In this document: in pieces, positions 11,624 through 22,373 of the stretch
Layout of the letters: each line of letters starts with the position of its first letter
How positions within the stretch are numbered: the stretch's first letter is position 1
Assembly (NCBI GenBank): GCA_027943335.1
Contig: BSBK01001572.1
Location: forward strand, 2,902,501 to 2,966,500
Reading direction: 5' to 3'
Source: Chamaecyparis obtusa
Lineage: Eukaryota > Streptophyta > Pinopsida > Cupressales > Cupressaceae
DNA: 64,000 nt
The notes under the pieces: model-generated
Database searches by the model: none
What the model saw: the letters and a program-made list of their open reading frames with translations, nothing else
Told to the model about the DNA's origin: nothing
Program-made: the position numbers and the translations under genes

Positions 11624-12603
11624 TGTATGCACCCTAAAATGCTCGCCTAGACTTTGGGCCCCATTTATTCAATTTATAAACCCTGAATCAATTTTATCAA
11701 TAATCAATATTTTGAACATTATCAATCTCTTGATCAAATCCTAATTTCGATCATATATTGGATTTTTATCCTATGGGCTAACCATTTATCCTAAGTATTT
11801 ATTTGATTAAATGGAATATTTCCTCAACTTTTAATTAAATAAAAAGCCCCCACTTTCCTCTTATCCTAAGTTGCACAAATAAAGCATTATTCCTATTTTA
11901 TAAAAAGGAGAAAAGTACTTTTTGTCTCACATGAGGCTCAAAAGTCAACACTTCACTCTCATTGGAGGATACTTGTGCACATGGATTGCTCCTCTTTCAA
12001 GCTCCACCGCTGATTAAGACTTTTTGCCTCTTAATCTCAATGGTCCATTTCACCTCATTTCTTATAAAAGGAGAGCTCTCTCCTTCATTTGGATACCATG
12101 TTTTTATGCTAATGTTATGCTGCAGGTTTTAGTTGCATTTGGAGTTTGAAGACATTGAAGACTTGTTGCATTTCATTGTAGTTGCATATTTCTATTCTTA
12201 GTTGTATGATAATGGCATTGTTAGCTTAATTTCCTTTTATGCAATAGAATAAGCTCACATAGTCTAAATAGGAAGGATTTGTAATTCATTGATATTTCCA
12301 TTTCATAGCTTAGTTTGTACTTCCATTTTCATAGCGTAGCTTGCACATTTGCATTCTCATTCTTAGCTTGCATTGCATTGCATATTTGGATTCTTGGAGA
12401 TATTGGCATTGTTGCCCTTGTCTTCACTTGAATCTCTCATTGTGTGGTTGACTAGCAAGGTCACAAGCTTGTAGCTCTAGCTGAGAGCAAATCCATAATT
12501 TTGCAACTCCATGCATAGAGAGCTATGAGCCACTTTGTGAGGCCTCATTCTTGAGCAACCTTGCATGTAATAGTTCATAGAAGTGCATATTTTAGTGTGT
12601 ACA
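11624..12603 (+). repeat. Element A 5' LTR
   Basis: 980 bp, beginning TGTATGCACCC and ending GTGTGTACA. It matches 19194-20173 base for base apart from about 23 substitutions. A TATA box (TATAAAA, 12063-12069) precedes GGAGAGCTCTC, the likely start region of element RNA. Confidence 0.95.
12063..12069 (+). promoter_or_regulatory. TATA box of element A LTR
   Basis: TATAAAA followed by GGAGAGCTCTCTCC, identical in the 3' LTR at 19633-19639. Its position near the middle of the LTR fits a U3/R boundary about 30 bp downstream (inference). Confidence 0.6.
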
Positions 12604-12607
12604 TTTC

Positions 12608-12620
12608 TGGCGCCCACTGT
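12608..12620 (+). other. Primer binding site of element A, truncated
   Basis: TGGCGCCCACTGT starts four bases after the LTR. It matches the first part of element B's 18-nt PBS with C/T differences; after 12620 the similarity stops, so the internal deletion may start inside the PBS. The tRNA is not assigned with certainty. Confidence 0.7.
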
Positions 12621-12653
12621 ATATAACACATCTTATATACCACTACTCACACT

Positions 12654-13037
12654 TGGACAATATTCTTTGATGGCTCCTGCATGCAAAATGGATCAGGTGC
12701 CGGAGTGTTATTTGTTTCTCCACATGGGTACAACATTTCAAAGTCTTACAAACTATTATTCCCATGTACCAATAATATCGCAGAATATGAAGCTTTAACT
12801 AATGGCTTGAGAATGGCTATAGAATGGAACATCACAGAATTACATGTCTTTGGGGATTCCCAGTTAATCATCAACCAAGTCAATGAAGAGTATCAAACCA
12901 AGGATGACAAATTGATACCCTATAAAAAGATGGTTGATTCTTTGAGATGCTATTTCACCTTTGTGACGTTTCAACAAATCCCTAGGGCAGAGAACAAAGC
13001 TACAGATGCCATGGCCACATTAGCTTCACTTCTTTAG
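12654..13037 (+). pseudogene. Additional (archaeal-type) RNase H of element A
   Basis: The frame opens at W-T-I-F-F-D-G-S (12654), the start of the second RNase H that Tat-lineage elements carry between the first RNase H and integrase. Motifs in order: FDGS with catalytic Asp, GSGAGVLFVSP, TNNIAEYEAL with catalytic Glu, FGDSQLIINQV with catalytic Asp, EYQTKDDKLIPY, and IPRAENKATDAMATLASLL near the end. A TAG at 13035-13037 separates it from integrase in the same frame. Nothing upstream resembles RT: only about 33 bp separate the PBS from this domain. Predicted role in an intact relative: RNA/DNA hybrid processing during reverse transcription. Confidence 0.85.
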
Positions 13038-14405
13038 TTGGAGACACATGAATCCAGATTTGAATTCCTGGTGGAAGAGCTACACCATCCTATCTTTGAC
13101 TCATCTGAAAGCCATGTCATTTGTGCCATTATCACACATGAGTCTTCCCAATATGGTGCTATCTATTCATATCTTCGTGATGGCATCATCCCCAACACAT
13201 TCACCTGCTCCGAATGCCGAAACCTCATCCGTAACACCTCTTGCCACACCCTCATCTCTGGTGATTTATATAGGAGGGGTTTAGATGGGATGCTCCTTAG
13301 GTGCTTGGAAAAGGAGGAATCCAACCAAGCGTTAGCTGACATCCATGAGGGCATTTGTGGTGGACATTCTAATGGTCTTGCCATGGCCTAAAGGTTGCTT
13401 AGGGCAGGATATTATTGGCCCACAATGCAGATAGATGCAGTCACCTTTGCTAAGTCATGTGAAAAATGTCAGAAACATGGCAACCTGATTCATGCTCTGG
13501 GTAGGGAGCTGATCCCTTCTGTTTCTCATTGGCCATTTTAGCGCTGGGCCTTTGATCTGGTTGGACATATTCATCCCAACTCATTAGGTGGACACAAGTT
13601 AATTATTACTGCCACTGACTATTTCACAAAATGGGTGGAGGCTGTACCACTTTCTGTTGCTTTAGGAAGGACCATTTCTTTGTTCATCTTGAATCATATC
13701 ATTTGCTGATTTGGAGTGCCTTCTGAGATCATTACTGACAATGGAGGTCAATTTAAGAATAAGGACCTAAAGCACCTATGCAAAAAGTTTAAAATCAAGC
13801 AACATTGGTCCTCCATTTATTTTCCACAGGGAAACAGACAGGCAGAAGCTTCTAACAAAACCATTCTTAAGATTCTTCATAGAATAGTGCACAAGAATGG
13901 TAAGGATTGGCACTTACAAATCAATCTAGCACTATGGGCTTACAGAACAAGCATTCGCACACCTACAGGAGCCACTCCTTTCTCTCTCACCTATGGCACT
14001 GAAGCAATATTGCCTTTAGAAGTTGAGATACCATCACTTAGAGTCTCACTCAAAGGTTTGATTACAGATGAGGATTATCGCACCATGAGGTTACAAGAAC
14101 TAGAACTTCTAGATGAGAAGCGTAAGGCTTCCTTTGATCATATGAGAGTGTATCAGAAGCGTATGTCCAAGGCATTCAACAAGAAGGTTCACCCTAGAGA
14201 ATTTCAAATAGGTGATCTTGTTTTGCGAGAAAACCCTAAGAACCAACAAAACAAAGAGCAAAAGGGCAAGTTTGAACCTAACTGGCTTGGACCATATGTT
14301 ATTACAGCTGCTTTTGGTACTGGTGCGTATTTACTGTCAGACCCTGATGGAGAATAGCTCCCTAATCCCATTAACATTGTGCACCTCAAGAAGTTCTATC
14401 CTTGA
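13038..14405 (+). pseudogene. Integrase of element A
   Basis: Same frame as the RNase H. The N-terminal zinc-binding HHCC region is present (HEGICGGH, then CEKCQKHGN). The catalytic core shows D in AFDLVG, D in IITDNGGQF and E in QAEASNKTILK. It continues through LWAYRTSIRTPTGATPFSL and the C-terminal FQIGDLVLRENPKN and WLGPYVI blocks to VHLKKFYP and a TGA at 14403-14405. Internal stops: TAA 13389-13391, TAG 13539-13541, TGA 13707-13709, TAG 14355-14357. Each could have arisen by one C-to-T change (CAA, CAG, CGA, CAG). The last 213 codons before 14355 are otherwise open. Confidence 0.9.
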
Positions 14406-14519
14406 TGCCCCTTTTGTCTGGAGGCATCCTTTGTACATATTTATGGATCCTGAAAAAATACCAAAAAAATTGATATATGATGCTGAAAAAATCCTAAAAA
14501 GCATATAAAGTACTGAAAA

Positions 14520-14735
14520 AATGAGCATCCTAGTGAAAACCTAGCAATAGGCGCTTTGATGTCTCACCAAAAAAATCAAAAATTTCAAAAATTTCAAAAT
14601 AAAAAATAAAAAAAAGTGCCTCGGTGAAAACCTAGCAATAGGCACCTTGGTAGCAAAAATACAAAAAAAATAAAAAAATAAAAAAAGAATCCAAGTGGTG
14701 AAAACTTGGAAACAGGCGCTACTTGAGGCCTTTGC
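14520..14735 (+). repeat. Three copies of the GTGAAAACCTAGCAATAGGC motif, 3' of integrase
   Basis: Copies lie near 14533 and 14624 (GTGAAAACCTAGCAATAGGC, followed by GCT or ACC) and, more diverged, near 14697 (GTGAAAACTTGGAAACAGGC), each separated by A-rich runs. CCTA/TAGG can pair as a small stem. The same triple motif lies at 48531-48750 in element B, so it is a conserved feature of this lineage. Confidence 0.75.
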
Positions 14736-15981
14736 ACCTCTATTTGTTAGCATGCATCCTCGACACTTAACCACTTTCCATCATGCCTTGACCTTATTTG
14801 GCCTAGTCTGGAATTGGTCTTTGTCTTTGTCTAGGGGGCATGACTATTAGCATTGGTCTTTTAGAAATGTTTGTCTCTCGGGGCATTTCACAACAGGTGT
14901 TTTTCAACACCACCCCAAATAGTGTTTTTCAACACTACCTTTGTGTCGAGTGTTTCTTAACACTTATCAGGTGTCTTACCCAACAGTTTCGTATGACGCG
15001 ACATTGCTCATTTGCAGATATGATACTCAGAGTTTGACTCTATGACCAACACACACGCACTTAAATAATCAACTCGCTTGAGATATGATGACTTTATTTT
15101 TCTTTGTGTGCTGTCTATGAGGATTTATTTGATGAGTGGTCTCTCCCTGTGAAATTTTTAATGATGCATAGCTAGAAGACTGAGGGAATGAGAACATGTT
15201 TTCTTTCTTTATCTGCTTGTGGGTATATTTTGTTGATCCTAACTGTCATGAGCATTTATGCTGGTCCTACTTGACACTATGGATTGACAAGGTATTATCC
15301 TTGACTATTTTGTGAGTGCATGCTTCTAGCTATCCTAACTTTCATGCGTCTTGATACAAGCATAATCTCGCTATACCAAATTTAGGTGATCTCACTGCAT
15401 TAGTCATCTTGACCTATATGTCTTTGATGCCTAGGTGAGATTCCCACATCTCTATCTGATAAAGATCATATTCATATCCACATAGTTACGCTAGTGTGCA
15501 TTATATGATCTTCCGATGCTACCAATAATGTTCGATGATGATAATTAAATGTCTATAAGCGTTGTGACCTTGCAAGTCAACCACTTTCATAGTAGCTTGC
15601 ATTTTTAGGTTCATGTTAGATTAGTTTTGCATCTTGCATATGGAGAGAGCTCTCCTTTTCTTCCTACGTGGACCTGTCAGTCGACTGCACTCACCTTTTC
15701 TTCTTCTCAATCATGTCTTTCACTCCTTGTCTTTTTCATCTCGACCCTGTTCCTGTTCATCACAAGGGGTTAATCACATCATCATATCTATATCAAAACT
15801 GTCATTTTTAAGAAACATGAGTCTATATCATACACATGAGAATTAAACATACATCTATGAGAGAGAACATACATAAGCACATACATAAGTATTTTGAGCA
15901 AAATGACAAGACAATATACATAAACTGATACATCCATCACAAGTGAGACTCAAGATATGTCCAAACATCTAAGACCTAACC
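14736..15981 (+). other. Element A spacer between integrase and antisense gene
   Basis: No ORF with recognisable content. It holds three small perfect hairpins (14896-14911, 14921-14936, 14949-14964). The rest is unassigned; 15640-15760 is pyrimidine-rich. Confidence 0.5.
14896..14964. repeat. Three spaced mini-hairpins with GTGTT/AACAC stems
   Basis: GGTGTTTTTCAACACC, AGTGTTTTTCAACACT and AGTGTTTCTTAACACT each form a perfect 6-bp stem with a 4-nt loop, at starts 25 and 28 bp apart. The first stem pair differs (G-C versus A-T) yet stays paired. Confidence 0.7.
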
Positions 15982-17469
15982 CTAAGACTCGCTACCACCC
16001 TCGTGAGAAGCTCGTGGTGGTGGAGGAGGCATAGCTCTCCTATCGAGTACCACGTCTGATACCCCTACCCGCTGAGAGTATGATGGTGCTCTCTCACCCT
16101 CTGGGATGGCCTTCAGATATAACCCATGATAATAGGCAGCTCTCGCTGACTCTCGTCAGAGCTCTAGTGCCTCAGCCTGTGCCATCACCTCACGGCGTGC
16201 TATCTCTACCCTAAGATCAGATATTTGCTGACCTCGCTCTGCCCTCAGATCCAGTAGCTACTGATCTCTCACAGCTATAGTAGTCTGGAGCTGCTATATC
16301 TCTACCTCTTGAGCCTGTATCTAGGCTCTTAGATCCTCTCCCCCTGTAGGCTGCTCCTGCTGTACCTCTGCCTACCAGTGAGCTGGTCTCACCTCCTCCT
16401 TAGGTGTCGCTGACCGCTGTCCCCGTGACCATTTCCGGCCACTTGATCTTGACCCCTCTCCCCTCTCCATCCTCCTCCCTCTCCCCCTCCTGCCATCTCC
16501 TCCATCCCCTCCCTCCCCTCCTCCCTCTCCTCTGTCCCCTCCATCTCCTCCCTCTCCCCCATCATCCCCTCCGTCTCCTCCCTGCACTAGTGTCTGTGCA
16601 TCAGGTACTGTAAATCGAGGGAATGGCATCCTCCATCGCTCTACTCTGTAGGCTCCATCAGCCCCTGCATTTGCCATATCTGGGAAATACTCCCAGGGCT
16701 CGCTCTTGATACTTGCTGTCTCTGCGATAGCCTGCTGATAATCTAACATGGGTAGCCACCCATGTCCCTCCTCATCTCTGGCTCTAGCATAAGTGGTAGT
16801 CTCTGTCGAGACTCGCTGCTGCCTCCCAAACTGCTGCCACACCCGAGTGATGCAGAATCTCTCTACGATCTCTACATATCGACCTACCAGTGGCTGACTA
16901 CATAGCATGTAGCTCAACTCATCTGCTGCATCCCCCCAAACCTCAACCTCTTTGTAGGGCCTCCATGTAAATGAGGCTATCTCATCCAAAATCCACCGAT
17001 AATAAGTCACATCCCCAGAATGGGCATGTGATATAAACCTAAGGTACCTGTAGATATAGGGGTACCTCCTCTCCCTCGGCTGAACCCTGAGGTGCACCAC
17101 AGTGATGTGCTCCCATGCCCATACCTGTGCCAAGATGGCACCGCATGCCCATGTCCGACCATCTCTGTAGACGATCTCGTGTAGCTCATGGTACATCTCT
17201 GCCAGTATGGTAGGACCCCATGCCATCTACCGCGGCCTACCGATTAGGTCCACCAAAAGTCGAGCCCATCCAAGCGGGAAACCCTTCTGACTGCGGTCAG
17301 TCATCAAGATCTATGAAATGATGGAAGCCACTATACATGGCACTGGATAGTCTCTGCCAAAATCATCTATCAGCCTCTCCCAGCTGATATGTCTATCCAG
17401 AATCATGACATCCTAGAACATCTCCTGAACCAAGCGGCACCCCTCAATGGCATCCTAATCATAGTACAC

Positions 17470-17556
17470 CTGTGACAACACATAAATCATGTTAGTTTTC
17501 ATCTTTTGGAAACATTAAATTTTACATGACTATCTCAAAAATATGATTATACTTAC
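17470..17556 (-). other. Intron 2 of the element A PMD gene (87 bp)
   Basis: Minus-strand donor GTAAGT at 17556-17551 and acceptor TTGTCACAG ending at 17470, phase 0, splitting the codons for GEP and VYY. Element B has no intron at the matching place (GEL-VFYD is continuous). Confidence 0.8.
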
Positions 17557-17829
17557 AGGCTCTCCGTGGCATGGAACTCGGAGGATCCTATAGACATCCT
17601 CTAGTGTGATGGATGCCTCACTTGTAGGAAGGTGGAAGGTGTTGTGCTCGCTGTGCCATCTCTCGGCCAGAGCAGTCAACAACTCATGGTCCGCTCGGAT
17701 ATAGGGGTACCTCAACAGATACCAGAATCCCATCGCCCTGAGGTCGGCATTGCCCGGATTGTCTAGATCCCGGACACACCGCAATCCTGTCACCTTCGGC
17801 GCTCTGATGATGAGCACCGAAAAAACCTC

Positions 17830-18297
17830 CTGAAAGCCAAAACCAAGCCTGTTGTTAGCACATATCATGATGGATGCCCAAAAACTCAGTATAAAACATC
17901 TCAAAAATGTAATATTGTCTAGACCCATGTCATTTTTGCTCAAAAATGCATTAAAAATCAAGATTTTATGCTGGGCGATATTCTTTTTTTGGAGAAGTAT
18001 CACGCGATACTTCTCCCTATAGTGGGGCAATAAACCTTATATCGTGCGATACTTCACCCAGTATCGTGCGATCTTTCACCCAGTATCGTGTGATACTGGT
18101 GCCTAAGGTCGCGCGATACTTTGAGGACACGCGAAGTATCGCGCGATACTTCTCCCCAAAGCGCGCAATACTTCTAAAGTATCGCATGATATTTCACCTA
18201 AGAAAAAATTTTGAAATTTAAAATTTGAAAAAATGTGCTAAAATAAGCTATTAAATGCTAAAAATGACCAACAAGCTCAAGTTTTTCGAATACATAC
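17830..18297 (-). other. Intron 1 of the element A PMD gene, with palindrome cluster
   Basis: Donor GTATGT at 18297-18292, acceptor TTGGCTTTCAG ending at 17830, phase 0. The position matches intron 1 of element B's gene. The intron contains the GCGATACTT palindrome cluster at 17991-18195. Confidence 0.75.
17991..18195. repeat. Cluster of AGTATCGCGCGATACT palindromes
   Basis: At least six variants of GTATCGYGCGATACTT. 18133-18152 is a perfect 20-bp palindrome, GAAGTATCGCGCGATACTTC; 17991-18016 is a 26-bp palindrome with one mismatched pair. CpG-rich in an otherwise CpG-poor region. Confidence 0.85.
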
Positions 18298-18458
18298 TGG
18301 GGCAGGATAGTGTGGTGGCCGATTGTGCAATCGGGCGCGCTCGAATCGATGCCTGTGGATGAGAACTCCTGCTTGCTAGGCCATTTTCTCTCTCTAAAGC
18401 TCTGAAATTCTCAAATTGCTAAAAGACAAATGATTTTTGAAAATGACATTTTGACCCC

Positions 18459-18465
18459 TTTTATA
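18459..18465 (-). promoter_or_regulatory. Probable TATA box of the antisense PMD gene, element A
   Basis: Complement TATAAAA followed by GGGGTCAAAATG, 75 bp upstream of the exon 1 ATG. Element B has TATATAAGGGGTAAAAA at the equivalent place before its PMD gene. The shared TATA-GGGGT core and spacing suggest a real promoter (inference). Confidence 0.6.
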
Positions 18466-18466
18466 G

Positions 18467-19017
18467 TCTTTTGACTTTTTGACCTCATTTTCAAAACACC
18501 TCAGAATTGTGCAAAAATTGCACCGCTAGCTAATTTCGACGTCCTGGATCCATTTTCGGACTTGAAATTGAAATCTGAGATTATCTTGATAGTCAAAATT
18601 GCATTTCAAAATCTTACCCCCTTCTACGCAGTTGGCTGATCTTTTGAGGCCTAATCTTTTGATCTTTGTTGGGGCATCGTCATTTCTTCATTTTCATGTC
18701 TTCCAAACTTCTAGTCTTTCATTCATATTCATTCCATTCCCTCATTTCTCACATTTGACTGCATCTTTTTAGTCAGGCTAGGGCATGTTTTCATTACCTA
18801 ATGGTTAACATATTTAACCTTTACCTTCGATTGTGATTTTATTCTAATTTGATCAAATCCTTATCAATTCACTGTTCTCCTCTCTACCTGATTTCGATTT
18901 CAATTCTGAGGGGGTAGTACCTATGGGATTCTCATCCCCAATTGCTTGATTTTTTTGATTCAGACATCTTTTGTGAGCTGTCGCTCAAATTTGAGATTCT
19001 TATCTCCTACTTTGAAT
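18467..19017. other. Element A, upstream of the antisense gene; no gene seen
   Basis: Unassigned T-rich sequence between the antisense promoter and the subterminal repeats. It may contain antisense-gene regulatory sequence, but I see no clear motif. Confidence 0.4.
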
Positions 19018-19175
19018 GTGATCCCGAATCGACCTCATGTTCAAAGGCCTTTGTTTATGTTTGTCCGGGTGTGATCCCAAATCGACCTCACATCTGAGTT
19101 GTTTTGTGATCCCAAATCAATCTCACATTTCAACTTCATTCTTTGACTACATGTGTTCCCAAATCGATCACACAT
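19018..19175. repeat. Four direct copies of GTGATCCCAAATCGACCTCA, subterminal
   Basis: Copies start near 19018, 19071, 19106 and 19151 (last one diverged), unevenly spaced, just upstream of the PPT and 3' LTR. Differences are mostly C/T and G/A. Confidence 0.7.
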
Positions 19176-19180
19176 TAGTC

Positions 19181-19193
19181 AAAGAGGGGCAAA
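19181..19193 (+). other. Polypurine tract of element A
   Basis: AAAGAGGGGCAAA directly abuts the 3' LTR start TGTATGC. Element B has the near-identical AAAGAGGGGCATT at the same place. Confidence 0.9.
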
Positions 19194-20173
19194 TGTATGC
19201 ATGCTAAAATGGTCGCCTAGACTTTGGGCCCCATTTATTCAATTTATAAACCCTGAATCAATTTTATCAATAATCAATATTTTGAACATTATCAATCTCT
19301 TGATCAAATCTTAATTTTGATCATATATTGGATTTTTATCCTATGGGCTAACCATTTATCCTAAGTCTTTATTTGATTAAATGGAATATTTCCTCCCCTT
19401 TTAATTAAATAAAAAGCCCCCACTTTCCTCTTATCCTAAGTTGCACAAATAAAGCATTATTCCTATTTTATAAAAAGGAGAAAAGCACTTTTTATCTCAC
19501 ATGAGGCTCAAAAGTCAACACTTCACTCTCATTGGAGGATACTTGTGCACATGGATTGCTCCTCTTTCAAGCTCCACCACCGATTAAGACTTTTTGCCTC
19601 TTAATCTCAATGGTCCATTTCACCTCATTTCTTATAAAAGGAGAGCTCTCTCCTTCATTTGGATACCATGTTTTTATGCTAATGTTATGCTGCAGGTTTT
19701 AGGTGCATTTGGAGTTTGAATACATTGAAGACTTGTTGCATTTCATTGTAGTTGCATATTTCCATTCTTAGTTGCATGATAATGGCATTGTTAGCTTAAT
19801 TTCCTTTTACGCAATAGAATAAGCTCACATAGTCTAAATAGGAAGGATTTGTAATCCATTGATATTTCCATTTCATAGCTTACTTTGTACTTCCATTTTC
19901 ATAGCATAGCTTGCACATTTGCATTCTCATTCTTAGCTTGCATTGCATTGCATATTTGGATTCTTGGAGATATTGGCATTGTTGCGCTTGTCTTCACTTG
20001 AATCTCTCATTGTGTGGTTGACTAGCAAGGTCACAAGCTTGTAGCTCTAGCTGAGAGCAAATCCATAATCTTGCAACTCCATGCATAGAGAGCTATGAGC
20101 CACTTTGTGAGGCCTCATTCTTGAGCAACCTTGCATGTAATGGTTCATAGAAGTGCATATTTTAGTGTGTACA
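19194..20173 (+). repeat. Element A 3' LTR
   Basis: 980 bp, TGTATGC...GTGTACA, followed by the target duplication ATGGT. TATA box at 19633-19639. It pairs with 11624-12603. Confidence 0.95.
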
Positions 20174-21484
<1,311 letters not shown>

Positions 21485-21660
21485 GAGGTCACAATCTCCT
21501 AAGAGGATTGTGACTCCATTAAAGGGGCCACAACTCCCTTAAGGGACTACGGTCCCATTAATTGGGCTGCGACCCTTAAGGGAAGCTGTGACCCCAATAA
21601 TGGGGACCGCAACCCCCTTGGGGACCTGTGACCTCATTAATGGGATCACAGGCCTCCCAG
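21485..21660. repeat. About five diverged 39-40-bp tandem units with internal dyads
   Basis: Units follow the pattern GG-CGCAACCCCTTAAGGG-TGTGACCCCATTAATGG, with a central CTTAAG-like dyad, for example CCCTTAAGGG near 21536. GC-richer than the surrounding AT-rich DNA. Confidence 0.65.
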
Positions 21661-21846
21661 GGTAGAGGCTCGGACTCCTATTTAAAAATGGGGGTTGTAA
21701 ACATTAGCATATGTTTTTCTTTGTATAAAGAAAATTTTGTTTAAAAGACAGTTTTATAGTATTTCAAGCTATGTAAATTACAGATTAAATAATGAAAAAA
21801 ATTATATTACTCTATAATATAATAGATATTTTTTTCCAACAACATT

Positions 21847-22066
21847 ACATATATATGTATGTATATGTATATATATGTATATATACATATATATGTATAC
21901 ATATATATGTATATATATGTATACATATATATGTATATATATGTATACATACATATACATATATATGTATACATACATATACATATATATGTATACATAC
22001 ACATATATATATATATATATCTATACATACATACATACATACATACATACATACATACATACACAC

Positions 22067-22102
<36 letters not shown>
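21847..22102. repeat. Compound TATG/TACA/CATA/GT microsatellite
   Basis: Alternating TATATG and TACATA runs, then (CATA)n at about 22023-22066 and (GT)n at about 22073-22102. All frames read as Tyr/Ile/His/Val-rich ORFs on both strands, which are artefacts. Confidence 0.95.
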
Positions 22103-22308
22103 TCATATTCCCCTGTATCGTCTTAAAATGGAAGAACTTCAATGTTAAGAGTCTTTAGCCCTTTAAGTGAGTGGTTTGGGGTCATGTCAAGCACTTTGAT
22201 CGGGTCTTTTCATGAATCTGGCTTTCTCCCCTCATTTTGATTCTCTCTCCACCAGTTTTCACTATCTGTCTGTATTTCCTAGCACTCTGGATTGGGGTCC
22301 TGGGGTTT

Positions 22309-22373
22309 TTGACCTTAAGGTCAAATATGACCTTGAGGGTCAATGATGACCTCAACCCTGACCTAGGTCAGGG
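22309..22373. repeat. Two perfect palindromes, GACCT family
   Basis: TTGACCTTAAGGTCAA (22309-22324) and CCCTGACCTAGGTCAGGG (22356-22373), with further GACCTYAGGGTCA variants between and after, to about 22400. Confidence 0.8.

Larger units (their letters stand above)
15982..18384 (-). pseudogene. Antisense plant mobile domain (PMD) gene of element A, three exons
   Basis: Exon 1 is 18298-18384 (29 codons, GT donor at 18297), exon 2 is 17557-17829 (91 codons, CAG acceptor, GTAAGT donor), exon 3 is 15982-17469. Both introns are phase 0, and joining them keeps one frame. Exon 2 has the PMD hallmark ERWHSEHNTFHL followed by SITLEDVYRILRVP; exon 3 continues with LAEMYHELHEIVYR, VWAWEHI and FTWRPY. 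Then come a Gly/Asp/Glu-rich stretch (about 16460-16590), a basic patch and a probable coiled coil rich in Q, E, L and R (about 16020-16370). PMD proteins include host MAIN/MAIL1 and many transposon-borne copies (family knowledge). About ten in-frame stops, nearly all TAG at likely CAG sites and one TGA, break it; the 285-codon block 16372-17226 is open. Confidence 0.85.
11624..20173 (+). mobile_element. Element A: Tat-type Ty3/gypsy retrotransposon with antisense PMD gene
   Basis: A complete insertion of 8550 bp: two 980-bp LTRs, a PBS after the 5' LTR, a PPT before the 3' LTR, and a perfect 5-bp target duplication ATGGT (11619-11623 and 20174-20178). The plus-strand interior retains only the additional RNase H and integrase; gag, protease, RT and the first RNase H are deleted. 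A PMD gene lies on the opposite strand between integrase and the 3' LTR. Hand comparison of the LTRs gives about 23 substitutions and no indels (about 2.3%), making it the youngest large insertion in the window. Mobility now would need proteins supplied in trans. Confidence 0.95.

Noticed and set aside
12583..12798. Plus-strand ORF spanning the LTR end and PBS
   Set aside because: Shadow frame of the RNase H; only the frame opening at 12654 carries domain motifs.
16404..16613. Plus-strand Leu/Pro/Ser-rich ORF
   Set aside because: Reverse complement of the Gly/Asp/Glu-rich tail of the antisense PMD gene.
16372..17226. PMD gene as a free-standing host gene
   Set aside because: It lies entirely between two LTRs with a perfect target duplication, and a homologue occupies the same position in another element.
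21792..22158. Six overlapping Tyr/Ile/His/Val-rich ORFs on both strands
   Set aside because: They are translations of the compound TATG/CATA/GT microsatellite.
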